Program-made: the position numbers and the translations under genes
The notes under the pieces: generated by a model
Told to the model about the DNA's origin: nothing
Database searches by the model: none
The model's input: the letters and a program-made list of their open reading frames with translations, nothing else
In this document: positions 18,842 through 28,164 of the stretch, in pieces
Layout: each line of letters begins with the position of its first letter
Numbering within the stretch: position 1 is the stretch's first letter
Assembly (NCBI GenBank): GCA_003241695.1
Contig: QFPN01000005.1
Location: forward strand, 1 to 64,000
Direction of reading: 5' to 3'
Origin: Ancylobacter novellus
GTDB taxonomy: Bacteria > Pseudomonadota > Alphaproteobacteria > Rhizobiales > Methylopilaceae
DNA length: 64,000 nt

Positions 18842-19183
18842 TTACGATTTTTTGCCGGACTTCCGCGCCGCCGACCTTCGCGCGGCTTCGAGCGCTCGCC
18901 GCGCCCACGCCGCCATCTCGTCGGGATCGTCCAGAAGCCGCTCGGGCGCGCGACGATAGGACGTGACGACGCGGCGACCGCCCTTGGCGTCATAGGCGAA
19001 GGGTTCGCAGCCCTCGGCCTCGAACGCCGCCGCGTCACAGTCGCCGCATTTGAGATAGAGCGCGTCGCGCGCTTCCAGCGCTAACATCAGTCCGTCGGCT
19101 TGGATCCCGAAGCCGCCGAACATGCGTTTCACCCGAACCGTACCGAACGCCGCGAACAGCTCGTCGGCGCGGTCCTGATCCAT
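18842..19183 (-). CDS. TfoX N-terminal domain protein
   Basis: This is a 113-residue protein matching the TfoX/Sxy N-terminal domain: LFAAFGTVRVKRMFGGFGIQADG, a Y-L-K segment and a Lys/Arg-rich tail. Sxy/TfoX proteins regulate competence in gammaproteobacteria. Stand-alone N-terminal domains in alphaproteobacteria are of unknown role. It begins 4 bp after the sufA stop and is probably the last gene of the Fe-S operon transcript, but its connection to cluster assembly is only positional. Confidence 0.88.
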   Translation of the reverse strand: MDQDRADELFAAFGTVRVKRMFGGFGIQADGLMLALEARDALYLKCGDCDAAAFEAEGCEPFAYDAKGGRRVVTSYRRAPERLLDDPDEMAAWARRALEAARRSAARKSGKKS

Positions 19184-19187
19184 CGCG

Positions 19188-19568
19188 TCAGGCGACCGGC
19201 TGGTAGCTCTCCGGCAACGCCGGCGTGATCGAGACCGATTCCCCGCAGCCGCAGGCCGAGACCTGGTTCGGATTGTTGAACACGAATCTCTGCGTCATCT
19301 TCTCGGTCACGAAATCCATCTCGGTGCCGAGCAGATAGAGGATCGCCTTCGGATCGATCAGCACGGTGACGCCCTTGTCCTCGACGACCTCGTCGGCCGG
19401 GCCGAGCGCCGCGGCGTAGTCGAGCGTGTACTCCATGCCGGCGCAGCCTCCGGTCTTCACCCCGATCCTCAGCCCGGCGATCGGCGTCTCCGAGCGCGCA
19501 ATGATCGCGCGCACCCGATCGGCCGCGCGATCTGTGAGCGTCAGGACTTTAGGACGGGGACGGGCCAT
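19188..19568 (-). CDS. sufA: Fe-S cluster assembly A-type carrier
   Basis: This is a 126-residue HesB/IscA-family carrier that accepts clusters from SufBCD and passes them to apoproteins. The three conserved Cys are present: one in KTGGCAGMEYTLD and two in ACGCGES near the C terminus. The ATG at 19568 was chosen over ATG 19577 and GTG 19589 because an AGGAG lies about 10 bases upstream of it. The VOC gene separates it from sufT, which is an unusual order. Confidence 0.93.
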   Translation of the reverse strand: MARPRPKVLTLTDRAADRVRAIIARSETPIAGLRIGVKTGGCAGMEYTLDYAAALGPADEVVEDKGVTVLIDPKAILYLLGTEMDFVTEKMTQRFVFNNPNQVSACGCGESVSITPALPESYQPVA

Positions 19569-19651
19569 GATGCGCATGCTCCTCGACACGGAAGGGACGC
19601 GTCGTTTCGGCCTTCAAGATAGGCGCTTCGCCTCGCCGATGCGAGGGCGCC

Positions 19652-20089
19652 CTAATAAGTCGGCCAGACTCTCCGCGTCACGAGTTCCAGCAGGTGGCCG
19701 TCGGGATCGCGGAAATAGACGCTCGTTCCTCCGAGCGGCCATTCCATGCGGCTTTCGAGCGCGACGCCCTCGCCCGCCAGCCGATCGATCCAGGTCTGAA
19801 GCGCGTCGTTCTCGATCGAGAAGGCGACATGGAGCGGCCCATGCCCGTCATGTCCGGGAATGACGCCTCCGGGCGTCTCCTGCTGGCTCGCGGAGCCGCC
19901 TCGCCGGAACAGCAGCAGCACGCTCCGGCCCGAGACGTCGAAGGCGACGAGATTGTCGTTCGCGAAAAGCCGCGGGAAACCGAACAGGCGCTTGTAGAAG
20001 GCGGCCGCCTCAGGAAGATCGTCGACATACAGCGCGCTTTCGAGAACCGCGCCGACCTTCGGGATATCGCCGCCCTCCCCCGCAGTCAG
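19652..20089 (-). CDS. VOC (glyoxalase/bleomycin-resistance) family protein, apparent CTG start
   Basis: The frame encodes a complete VOC domain: PKVGAVLESALYVDDLPEA at the N terminus, FYKRLFGF, and the C-terminal half from LLLFRRGG through HGPLHVAFSI and YFRDPDGHLLELV. VOC proteins are metal-dependent lyases, dioxygenases or resistance proteins. No in-frame ATG, GTG or TTG occurs before the first beta strand. The first usable conventional codon (GTG, 19921) would remove about a third of the domain. A CTG at 20087-20089, 5 bp after a GAGG and 7 bp after the sufT stop, would give a normal 145-residue protein. A sequencing error or non-standard initiation are the alternatives. Location inside the suf operon is unusual. 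Confidence 0.75.
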   Translation of the reverse strand: MTAGEGGDIPKVGAVLESALYVDDLPEAAAFYKRLFGFPRLFANDNLVAFDVSGRSVLLLFRRGGSASQQETPGGVIPGHDGHGPLHVAFSIENDALQTWIDRLAGEGVALESRMEWPLGGTSVYFRDPDGHLLELVTRRVWPTY

Positions 20090-20096
20090 AACCGCC

Positions 20097-20459
20097 TCAC
20101 CACATGTCGAGCGCGACGCGGGCCTCGTCGGACATCCTGCTCTGATCCCAGGGCGGATCGAACACCATCTTGACGTTGACCTTGCCGACGCCCGGCACCG
20201 CGCCGACCGCGTTCTCCACCCATCCCGGCATTTCGCCCGCCACCGGACAGCCGGGCGCGGTCAGCGTCATGTCGATCGCGATGTCGCGCTCGTCGGACAC
20301 GTCGATACGGTAGACGAGGCCGAGCTCATAGATGTCGACCGGAATCTCCGGATCGTAGACGGTTTTCAGCGCGGCGATGATGTCGTCGGTCAGCCGGTCG
20401 AGTTCCTCCGGCGGGATCGCCGAGGTCGCGGGCTTTTCGGCCGTGGCGGCTTCGCTCAT
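20097..20459 (-). CDS. sufT: SUF system assembly factor SufT (MIP18/DUF59 family)
   Basis: This is a 120-residue DUF59-family protein with the signature DPEIPVDIYELGLVYRI, followed by TLTAPGCPVAGEMP (conserved reactive Cys) and the C-terminal FDPPWDQSRMSDEAR. SufT-type proteins help mature Fe-S proteins downstream of SufBCD. The ATG at 20459 is preceded by AAAGAGG. A GTG at 20477 overlapping the sufS stop is an alternative start. The gene follows sufS directly, as in many alphaproteobacteria. Confidence 0.93.
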   Translation of the reverse strand: MSEAATAEKPATSAIPPEELDRLTDDIIAALKTVYDPEIPVDIYELGLVYRIDVSDERDIAIDMTLTAPGCPVAGEMPGWVENAVGAVPGVGKVNVKMVFDPPWDQSRMSDEARVALDMW

Positions 20460-20473
20460 GGCTGAGGCCTCTT

Positions 20474-21724
20474 TCACGCAAACAGATCGCGCGCCCGGAC
20501 AAGGGCGTCGGCGAGACGATCGACCTCATCGGTCGTGTTGTAAAGCGCGAAGGACGCGCGGCAGGTCGAGGTCACTCCCAGACGCTTCAGCAAAGGCTGC
20601 GCGCAGTGGGTTCCGGCCCGCACCGCGACGCCCGAGCGATCGAGAACCGTGGCGACGTCGTGGGCGTGCGCGCCCTCGACGTTGAACGACACGATCGCGC
20701 CCTTGCCCGGCGCCTGGCCGAAGATGCGCACCGCGTTGATCGCGCCGAGCCGCTCCTGCGCATAGGCGCCGATCTTCGCCTCGTGGGCCGCGATCGCGTC
20801 GAGCCCGACCGAGCGCATGTAGTCGAGCGCCGCGCCGAGACCGATCGCCTGCACGATCGGCGGCGTGCCGGCCTCGAAGCGATGCGGCGGATCGGCGTAG
20901 GTGACGTTCTCCTCGGTCACGTCGCGGATCATCTCGCCGCCGCCGTTGAACGGCGGCAGCGCGGCGAGCCGCTCGGCCTTGCCGTAGAGCGCGCCGATCC
21001 CTGTCGGCCCGTAGACCTTGTGACCGGTCAGAACGTAGAAATCGCAGTCGATGTCCCGGACGTCCGGGGCAAGGTGCACCGCGCCCTGGCTGCCGTCGAC
21101 CAGCACCGGAACGCCGCGCTCGTGGGCGATCCGGCAGACCTCTTTCACCGGCACCACGGTGCCGAGAACGTTCGACATATGCGTGACGGCGACGAACTTC
21201 GTGCGCTCGTTCAGCGCCGCCTCGAAAGCGTCGAGGTCGAAGGAGCCGTCCTCGCGGACCTGAACCCAACGCAGCACGGCGCCGCGACGCTCGCGCAGGA
21301 AGTGCCAGGGAACGACGTTCGAGTGGTGCTCCATGATGGTGAGCACGATCTCGTCGCCCTCCCCGATCCCCGACAGCCCGACGCCGTTCGCGACGAGATT
21401 GATCGCCTCGGTCGCCGAGCGCGTGAAGATGATCTCGTCGGTCGAGCCCGCGTTCAGAAAGCGCCGGACGCTTTCACGCGCATTTTCAAAGCCTTCGGTC
21501 GCGGCGTTCGCAAGATAGTGCAACCCGCGATGGACGTTCGAATACTCGGACTCGTAGGCCTTGCGCATCCGGTCCAGCACCTGGACCGGTTTCTGGGCCG
21601 AGGCGCCGTTGTCGAGATAGACCAGCGGCTTGCCATGGACGGTCAGCGACAGCGCGGGAAAGTCGGCGCGCAGGCGCTCGACGTCGTAGGCCGCGGAAGC
21701 GTGAAGAGGTTCGGCGAGGGACAT
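20474..21724 (-). CDS. sufS: Cysteine desulfurase SufS
   Basis: This is a 416-residue PLP-dependent, type II cysteine desulfurase. It supplies persulfide sulfur to SufBCD. Visible motifs are YLDNGASAQKP, the His-rich MEHHSNVVPW, the PLP lysine in LTGHKVYGPTG, and the catalytic Cys in VRAGTHCAQPLLKRLG. SufE is not next to it. The SufU/SufE partner must be elsewhere or replaced. It is separated from sufD by a 275-bp spacer holding a palindromic repeat. Confidence 0.96.
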   Translation of the reverse strand: MSLAEPLHASAAYDVERLRADFPALSLTVHGKPLVYLDNGASAQKPVQVLDRMRKAYESEYSNVHRGLHYLANAATEGFENARESVRRFLNAGSTDEIIFTRSATEAINLVANGVGLSGIGEGDEIVLTIMEHHSNVVPWHFLRERRGAVLRWVQVREDGSFDLDAFEAALNERTKFVAVTHMSNVLGTVVPVKEVCRIAHERGVPVLVDGSQGAVHLAPDVRDIDCDFYVLTGHKVYGPTGIGALYGKAERLAALPPFNGGGEMIRDVTEENVTYADPPHRFEAGTPPIVQAIGLGAALDYMRSVGLDAIAAHEAKIGAYAQERLGAINAVRIFGQAPGKGAIVSFNVEGAHAHDVATVLDRSGVAVRAGTHCAQPLLKRLGVTSTCRASFALYNTTDEVDRLADALVRARDLFA

Positions 21725-21785
21725 AGGGCTGATCTAACCGCTTGAGGGCGGAACGCAAGAGCGGAAGCGAAGCGATCGACCATCG

Positions 21786-21988
21786 GTCATTCCGGACAGT
21801 GTAGGCCGATCCGGGATCGGGTCAGGACAGGTCGATGGAACCTCCGCCGTCGTCCTCCGACTTGACCGGAGGACCCATCGTCACCGCAGAACTCGACGCC
21901 CTACGTGGATGGTCCGGTCGAGCCGGACCATGAACGGAACCAAATCCTGACGACGATCCCGGTTCTCGCTTCGCTCGGCCGGGATGAC
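21786..21988. repeat. Mosaic palindromic element, copy 1 (between sufD and sufS)
   Basis: The 203-bp element is bounded by inverted ends GTCATTCCGG (21786-21795) and CCGGGATGAC (21979-21988). It contains an inner hairpin with arms TGGTCCGG/CCGGACCA near 21910-21930. Bases 21944-21989 match 28114-28159 with only three mismatches in 46. It encodes no transposase, so it resembles a REP/BIME or MITE-like element. Confidence 0.8.
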
Positions 21989-21999
21989 GGCTTGCGTCG

Positions 22000-23316
22000 T
22001 CAGTCGCGCTCGCGAAGCCAGCGCACGGCGCGCGCCATGAGCGCGCCACGCAACGCTTCGTCCTCGATGGGCTCCAGCGCCTCGCCGACGAACGCCTGCA
22101 CCATGAGAGCCTCGGCCTCCTTCCGGGGGATGCCTCGGGCCATGAGATAGAACAGCAGCTCGTCGTCGAGCGCGCCCACCGTCGCGCCATGGCCGCAGAC
22201 CACGTCGTCGGCGAAGATTTCCAGCTCCGGCTTGGCGTCGGCCTCGGCGTTCTCCGACAGCAGGAGGGCGTTCGCCATCATCTTGCCGTCGGTCTTCTGC
22301 GCGCCGGGGCGAACCACGATCCGGCCCTGGAATACCGAGCGCGCCTCGCCGTCGAGCGCGGTCTTGAACAGTTCGCGGCTCGAGCAGCCGACGGTCCCGT
22401 GATCGACGACGAGCGTCGTGTCGAGATGGCGTTTGCCGCCTGCGAGGCCAGCGCCCAGCACCTCCGCGTTGGCCTTGTCGCCGGCGAAGTCGAGATAGAT
22501 CTGCTGCCGCGCCGCCGCAGCTCCGGTCGCGAGCTTCGCGCTCGTGAACCGCGATTTGGCTCCGAGCCGCGCCGCGATCGTGGCCAGGTGGAGCGTGCCG
22601 AGCCCCTCGTCCTGCAGCTTCACGACCGTCGCCGAAGCTTCCTCCGCGAGGTCGATCCCGATCAGGGTGTTGGTCTGGTGGCCCGCGCCGTCGCCGACGT
22701 GGCTTTCGATGAGCGTAAAGGAACCGCCCTTGCCGATGGAGACCAGCACCCGACCGTAAGACGCGTGCGGCGCGCCGACCTGGATGTTGACCACATGGAT
22801 CGGCCGCGCGACCTCGGCTCCGTCCGCGACGGCGATCACGAGACCATCGGCGACGAAGGCCGTGTTCAGCGCCACGACCGCGTTTTCGGCCGCCACGCCC
22901 TTGAGCGCCAGCGCGGACGCGGCGTCGCCGGCGAGCGCGACGGCGAGCGGCGCGACGGAGAGCCCCGGCTCCACGACGTCGATATCAGAGAGCGTCGGCG
23001 CGAGACGGCCGTTCACGAAGACGATGCGGCGCGCGTCCGCCTCGCCGAGCGGCAGCAGCGCGCGCGCGGCGTCGAGTTCGGCTGCGCCGGGCGCGTCGGC
23101 GACCGGCCGCGCGTCACGCATCAGGGCGCGAAGATCGGTGTATTTCCAATCCTCGACGCGGCGGTTCGGAAGCCCCTTCGCGGCGATGGACGCGAAGGCG
23201 GCGTCACGCAGCCGGCGCGCGGTCTCGCCGCCGGGCAAATCGGCTCGCAAGCGGGCGAACATGTCGCCCAGCGCCGTCTCCGCGGCCGTTCGGATGGGAC
23301 GGATGTCAGCGTTCAT
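22000..23316 (-). CDS. sufD: Fe-S cluster scaffold protein SufD
   Basis: This 438-residue beta-helix protein of the SufB/SufD family partners SufB and SufC in the SufBC2D scaffold. The C-terminal core has the family signature GCSSRELFKTALDGEARSVF, then KTDGKMMANALLLSENAEAD and CGHGATVGALDDELLFYLMARGI. The N-terminal part (NRRVEDWKYTDLRAL) is also typical. The ATG at 23316 was preferred to a GTG at 23334 that overlaps the sufC stop. Its stop lies next to the palindromic repeat. Confidence 0.95.
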   Translation of the reverse strand: MNADIRPIRTAAETALGDMFARLRADLPGGETARRLRDAAFASIAAKGLPNRRVEDWKYTDLRALMRDARPVADAPGAAELDAARALLPLGEADARRIVFVNGRLAPTLSDIDVVEPGLSVAPLAVALAGDAASALALKGVAAENAVVALNTAFVADGLVIAVADGAEVARPIHVVNIQVGAPHASYGRVLVSIGKGGSFTLIESHVGDGAGHQTNTLIGIDLAEEASATVVKLQDEGLGTLHLATIAARLGAKSRFTSAKLATGAAAARQQIYLDFAGDKANAEVLGAGLAGGKRHLDTTLVVDHGTVGCSSRELFKTALDGEARSVFQGRIVVRPGAQKTDGKMMANALLLSENAEADAKPELEIFADDVVCGHGATVGALDDELLFYLMARGIPRKEAEALMVQAFVGEALEPIEDEALRGALMARAVRWLRERD

Positions 23317-23330
23317 GACGTCGCCCGCCG

Positions 23331-24080
<750 letters not shown>

Positions 24081-24157
24081 TGCGTCCCTAATCCAGTTTA
24101 GAAGTTGGCCCCAAAGATTATCGGGACACCGAGTCTCGCCCACGTCGTGTTGGGAGA

Positions 24158-24289
24158 TCAGGCTTTTGGTTTAGCATTCTCGGAACGCCTTTTCCGACGT
24201 TGATTGCGAAGGTAGCCAATGCGGCTTCGCCAACCCCCGCCCAATAGCGGATTTAAACTACGAACCAGCTCCAACAGAAATTCGACCAC
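24158..24289 (-). other. Possible small ORF or gene remnant between sufB and sufC
   Basis: A 43-codon frame from a GTG at 24289 encodes a hydrophobic N terminus (VVEFLLELVRSLNPLL) and a strongly basic tail (RNQRRKRRSENAKPKA). Its codons (TTA, AAT, ATT, AGT) are less GC-biased than the flanking suf genes. A weak AGGACGAGG-like sequence precedes the GTG. It could be a small protein, a remnant of inserted DNA, or chance. The spacer 24081-24320 shows no palindromic element like that at 21786. Confidence 0.2.
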
Positions 24290-24320
24290 CGCCTCGTCCT
24301 GACATCGACGCCTTAGTCGA

Positions 24321-25793
24321 TTACCCCACGCTGCCTTCGAGCGAAATCGAGATCAGCTTCTGCGCCTCGACCGCGAACTCCATCGGCAACTGCTGCAGCA
24401 CGTCCTTGACGAAGCCGTTGACGATGAGCGCCACCGCCTCCTCCTCCGACAGCCCGCGCTGCTGGCAGTAGAACATCTGGTCGTCGGAGATCTTCGAGGT
24501 GGTGGCCTCGTGCTCGAACACCGCCGTCGAGGTCTTGGCCTCGAGATAGGGCACGGTGTGCGCGCCGCAGTCGTGGCCGATCAAAAGGCTGTCGCAATTG
24601 GTGAAGTTGCGCGCGTTGGTCGCCTTGCGATGCGCCGAGACCAGCCCGCGATAGGTGTTGTTCGACTTGCCCGCGGAAATGCCCTTCGAGATGATCTTGG
24701 ACGTGGTGTTCTTGCCCAGATGGATCATCTTGGTGCCAGAATCGACCTGCTGGCGGCCGTTCGAGATCGCGATCGAGTAGAACTCGCCTTGGCTGCCGTC
24801 GCCGCGCAGCACGCAGCTCGGATATTTCCAGGTGATGGCAGAGCCTGTCTCGACCTGCGTCCAGGAGATCTTGGAGTTCCTGCCCCGGCAGTCGCCGCGC
24901 TTGGTCACGAAATTGTAGATGCCGCCCTTGCCCTCGGCGTCGCCCGGATACCAGTTCTGGACGGTCGAGTATTTGATCTCGGCGTCGTCAAGCGCGACCA
25001 GCTCGACCACGGCCGCGTGGAGCTGGTTCTCGTCGCGCATCGGCGCGGTGCAGCCCTCGAGATACGAGACGTAGGCGCCCTCGTCCGCGATGATCAGCGT
25101 GCGCTCGAACTGGCCGGTGTTCTTCTCGTTGATGCGGAAATAGGTCGACAGCTCCATCGGGCAGCGGACGCCCTTCGGCACGTAGACGAAGGAGCCGTCG
25201 GAAAACACAGCGGAATTGAGCGTCGCGAAGAAATTGTCCGACGTCGGAACCACGGAGCCGAGATACTTCTTCACGAGCTCGGGGTGCTCGCGGATGGCTT
25301 CGGAGATCGGGCAGAAAATGACGCCCGCCTTCGAAAGCTCTTCCTTGAAGGTGGTTGCGACCGAGACCGAGTCGAACACGGCGTCGACCGCGACGCGACG
25401 CTGCTCGACGCCGGCGAGAATCTCCTGCTCCTGCAGCGGAATGCCGAGCTTCTCATAGGTGCGCAGCAGCTCGGGGTCGACGTCGGCGAGCGTCTTCGGG
25501 CCGGAGCCCGCGCCCTTGGGGGCCGCGTAATAATAGAGATCTTCGTAGTCGATCGCCGGATAGTCGACGCGCGCCCAGGTCGGCTCGGTCATGGTGCGCC
25601 AGCGGCGATAGGCCTCCAGCCGCCATTCGAGCATCCAGTCGGGCTCGCCCTTCTTCATCGAGATGAAGCGAACGGTCTCCTCCGAAAGGCCCTTTGCGGC
25701 GCGCTCGGATTCGATGTCGGTGACGAAGCCGTACTTGTACTGGTCGACGTCGATCGCGCGAACGCGGGCGACCGTCTCCTGAACTGCCGGCAT
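24321..25793 (-). CDS. sufB: Fe-S cluster scaffold protein SufB
   Basis: This is the 490-residue main scaffold subunit of SufBC2D, where nascent clusters assemble. The sequence shows LSTYFRINEKNTGQFERTLI, the SYLEGCTAP Cys, TVQNWYPGD, KRGDCRGRNSKISWTQVETGSAITWKYP spread over two adjacent motifs, and a C-terminal CDSLLIGHDCGAHTVPY with conserved Cys/His. Length is normal. AAGGAG lies 8 bp before the ATG. It is 84 bp downstream of the first cysteine desulfurase gene. Confidence 0.97.
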   Translation of the reverse strand: MPAVQETVARVRAIDVDQYKYGFVTDIESERAAKGLSEETVRFISMKKGEPDWMLEWRLEAYRRWRTMTEPTWARVDYPAIDYEDLYYYAAPKGAGSGPKTLADVDPELLRTYEKLGIPLQEQEILAGVEQRRVAVDAVFDSVSVATTFKEELSKAGVIFCPISEAIREHPELVKKYLGSVVPTSDNFFATLNSAVFSDGSFVYVPKGVRCPMELSTYFRINEKNTGQFERTLIIADEGAYVSYLEGCTAPMRDENQLHAAVVELVALDDAEIKYSTVQNWYPGDAEGKGGIYNFVTKRGDCRGRNSKISWTQVETGSAITWKYPSCVLRGDGSQGEFYSIAISNGRQQVDSGTKMIHLGKNTTSKIISKGISAGKSNNTYRGLVSAHRKATNARNFTNCDSLLIGHDCGAHTVPYLEAKTSTAVFEHEATTSKISDDQMFYCQQRGLSEEEAVALIVNGFVKDVLQQLPMEFAVEAQKLISISLEGSVG

Positions 25794-25877
25794 GCTCTCA
25801 ACTCCTTCGTCGCGAACGGGCCGCGGCGGTCATCTGGAACGTCTCTAGCAGGGCTTGGGCGCGTGCGGAACCCGGCG

Positions 25878-27059
25878 TCACGCAGCCGTCACGATGTCGC
25901 CAGGTTTTCGCCGCCCCGCGATCGGCGCCCATGCCGCGAGGAACGCTTCGCCGTCGCCCGGAAGGGACGACCAGCCGAAGCTGACGCGCAGCATCCCGCT
26001 CGACAGATCGTGTCCCACCCCCATGGCGTCAAGCACCGGGGACGCCTTGGTTTTGCCCGAGGAGCAGGCGGAGCCGGAAGAAACAGCCACTCCGGCGAGG
26101 TCGAGCGCGATCATCGCGCTGGCGGAGGAGACGCCCGGCATGGCGAAGCAGCAGGTGTTGGGCAGGCGCGACGCATCCTCGCCGAACACCACGACGTCGC
26201 CGAGCCGGCGAAGCCCCTCCTCCAGCGCATCTCTGGCCTGAGCGAGGCGGGCGAAGGCGTCGAGGCCGGCAAGCGCCTCCTCGGCGGCGACGCCCATGCC
26301 GACGATCCCCGCCACGTTCTCCGTGCCGGCGCGCCAGCCCTTCTCCTGTCCGCCGCCGCGGACCACGGCTTCGGTTACATGCAGTCGCTCGTCGGCGCGG
26401 ATCAGCGCCCCGACGCCCGCAGGGCCGCCGAACTTGTGCGCCGCCACCGCGAGGAAGTCGCAGCCGAGCGCCGCCATGTCGACCGGGATCTTTCCCGCCG
26501 CCTGCACCGCGTCGACATGGACGAGACCGCCATGCCCCTTCGCGATCGCCGCGGCGTCCGCCACAGGCTCGATCACGCCGGTCTCGTTGTTGGCGGCCAT
26601 GAGGGCGAGCATCGCCCGTTCGTCGGGCTGGGCGGCGGCGTGAGCCGCGAACGCCTCGTCGAGACGGTCGAGACGGATCAGGCCGCTGGCGTCCACGGGG
26701 ATCGCCTCCACGGCGTCCGGGGAAAAACGGGCTCCCGCCGCGACCGCCGGATGCTCGACGGCCGAAACCAACAGCCGCGTCACCGGCCGCGGATCGCGCG
26801 GGTCGCGGATCGACGGGCTGAGCGCGAGGTTCGAGGCCTCGGTGCCGCCGCTCGTGAAGGTGACGCAGGCCGGATCGGCGCCGACGAGCGCCGCGACCTG
26901 ACGACGGGCGTTCTCGATCAGCGCGCGCTTGGCGCGGCCTTCAGCGTGGATCGACGACGGGTTTCCGGTCGCGGCGAGAACCTCGGCCATGGCGGCGATG
27001 ACCGCCGGCCGGGCGGCCGTGGTGGCGTTGTGGTCGAGATAGACGCGGCCGCCTGTCAT
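25878..27059 (-). CDS. Cysteine desulfurase, NifS/IscS class, heading the suf operon
   Basis: This is a 393-residue PLP enzyme of the type I (IscS/NifS-like) class. Motifs: YLDHNATT at the N terminus, SGGTEASNLAL, NNETGVIEPV, the PLP lysine in AAHKFGGPAGVG, and the catalytic Cys in the long flexible loop SSGSACSSGK. It is therefore distinct from sufS in the same operon. An AGAGGCAGG sequence directly precedes the ATG. In many alphaproteobacteria an Rrf2 (IscR-like) regulator gene is nearby; here the upstream gene is a divergent hydrolase and no regulator is present. Confidence 0.94.
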   Translation of the reverse strand: MTGGRVYLDHNATTAARPAVIAAMAEVLAATGNPSSIHAEGRAKRALIENARRQVAALVGADPACVTFTSGGTEASNLALSPSIRDPRDPRPVTRLLVSAVEHPAVAAGARFSPDAVEAIPVDASGLIRLDRLDEAFAAHAAAQPDERAMLALMAANNETGVIEPVADAAAIAKGHGGLVHVDAVQAAGKIPVDMAALGCDFLAVAAHKFGGPAGVGALIRADERLHVTEAVVRGGGQEKGWRAGTENVAGIVGMGVAAEEALAGLDAFARLAQARDALEEGLRRLGDVVVFGEDASRLPNTCCFAMPGVSSASAMIALDLAGVAVSSGSACSSGKTKASPVLDAMGVGHDLSSGMLRVSFGWSSLPGDGEAFLAAWAPIAGRRKPGDIVTAA

Positions 27060-27112
27060 CCTGCCTCTTCGTTCATTCGGCGCGCGGCCGCGCGCCGGAC
27101 CTCACGCTGTCC

Positions 27113-27141
27113 TTGCAATTCGGCCGACCATCCGTGCTAGA
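27113..27141 (+). promoter_or_regulatory. Candidate promoter for the 27222 hydrolase
   Basis: TTGCAA (27113-27118) and GCTAGA (27136-27141) are spaced by 17 bases in the 162-bp divergent region. The hexamers match the sigma-70 consensus only moderately. No matching promoter for the suf operon could be picked out on the other strand. Confidence 0.3.
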
Positions 27142-27221
27142 GACAGCCGACCCGCCGCGCAAGACGGCTGCCCTCCTTGGCATACCTCAAGAGCCGCGCG
27201 CGACAGCATTAAGGATTCGTC

Positions 27222-27902
27222 ATGCCCGAGGTGATCTTTAACGGTCCGGCCGGCCGGCTCGAGGGACGTTACCACCCCGCCAAGCGCCGCCGCGCGCCGA
27301 TCGCGCTCATCCTGCACCCGCATCCGCAGTTCGGGGGCACGATGAACAACCAGATCGTCTACAACCTCTATTACGCGTTCCTGAACCGCGGCTTCTCGGT
27401 CCTGCGCTTCAACTTCCGCGGCGTCGGCCGCAGCCAGGGCGCGTTCGACCACGGCTCGGGCGAGCTGTCCGACTCGGCCTCCGCGCTCGACTGGGCGCAG
27501 GCGCTGAACCCCGACGCGCGCGCCTGCTGGATCGCAGGCGTCTCGTTCGGCGCCTGGATCGGCATGCAGCTGCTGATGCGCCGCCCCGAGGTCGAAGGCT
27601 TCATCTCGGTCGCCCCGCCCGCCAACCGCTTCGACTTCTCGTTCCTCGCCCCCTGCCCGTCCTCCGGCCTCTTCGTCCATGGCGACCAGGACCGCGTCGC
27701 TCCGATGAAGGACGTCCAGACGCTGATCGAGAAGCTGAAGACGCAAAAGGGCATCGTGATCGACCAGTCGATCATCCCGGGCGCGAACCACTTCTTCGAG
27801 AACCGCGTCGACGAGCTTCTGGTCGAGGTGAACTCCTATCTCGACAAGCGCCTCGGGCCGACGGGCGAGCCGATCGTCGAGGGCGGCGAGAGCGCGGCGT
27901 AA
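27222..27902 (+). CDS. Alpha/beta hydrolase (conserved, suf-adjacent)
   Basis: This is a 226-residue cytoplasmic alpha/beta hydrolase. Visible are the oxyanion region HPHPQFGGTMNN, RFNFRGVGRSQG, the nucleophile elbow GVSFGA, an acid in HGDQDRVAP and the late His GANHFF. Similar short hydrolases are often divergent from the suf-linked cysteine desulfurase in alphaproteobacteria, but no reaction is established. The last residues are low complexity (GEPIVEGGESAA). Confidence 0.9.
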   Translation: MPEVIFNGPAGRLEGRYHPAKRRRAPIALILHPHPQFGGTMNNQIVYNLYYAFLNRGFSVLRFNFRGVGRSQGAFDHGSGELSDSASALDWAQALNPDARACWIAGVSFGAWIGMQLLMRRPEVEGFISVAPPANRFDFSFLAPCPSSGLFVHGDQDRVAPMKDVQTLIEKLKTQKGIVIDQSIIPGANHFFENRVDELLVEVNSYLDKRLGPTGEPIVEGGESAA

Positions 27903-27930
27903 GAACCGCGCGCCATCAGGACCACACGCG

Positions 27931-28158
27931 TCATCCCGGACGGCGCAGCCGATCGGGATCGTTCTCCGATCAAGGCGCCGCCCGCGTCCCGGCCTTGAGC
28001 CGGGACCCATGACCGCCGCGCTGTAGCGATAAGATTTCAACTCGTTCGGCTCCTCCTGGGAGCCGTCTGTGTTTCTGGGTCCCGGCTCAAGGGCGGGACA
28101 CGGGCGGCGCCCTATCCTGAAGACGATCCCGGCTCTCGCTACGCTCGGCCGGGATGAC
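27931..28158. repeat. Mosaic palindromic element, copy 2 (hydrolase-anmK gap)
   Basis: The 228-bp element has inverted ends GTCATCCCGG (27931-27940) and CCGGGATGAC (28149-28158). Nested inside are 24-bp inverted arms at 27986-28009 and 28076-28099 (23 of 24 complementary), of the form GTCCCGGCCTTGAGCCGGGA. Its 3' 46 bases match copy 1. It fills the 262-bp gap between two convergent genes and contains no gene. Confidence 0.85.
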
Positions 28159-28164
28159 GCCGCC

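Noticed and set aside
19678..20028. Alternative minus-strand frame upstream of the VOC gene, considered as a frameshifted N terminus
   Set aside because: The VOC N-terminal strand and helix are already encoded in the same frame as the rest of the domain, so no frameshift is needed.
24510..27140. 876-codon plus-strand frame across sufB and the cysteine desulfurase
   Set aside because: It is antisense to two clearly identified genes with normal codon use and has no recognisable domain.
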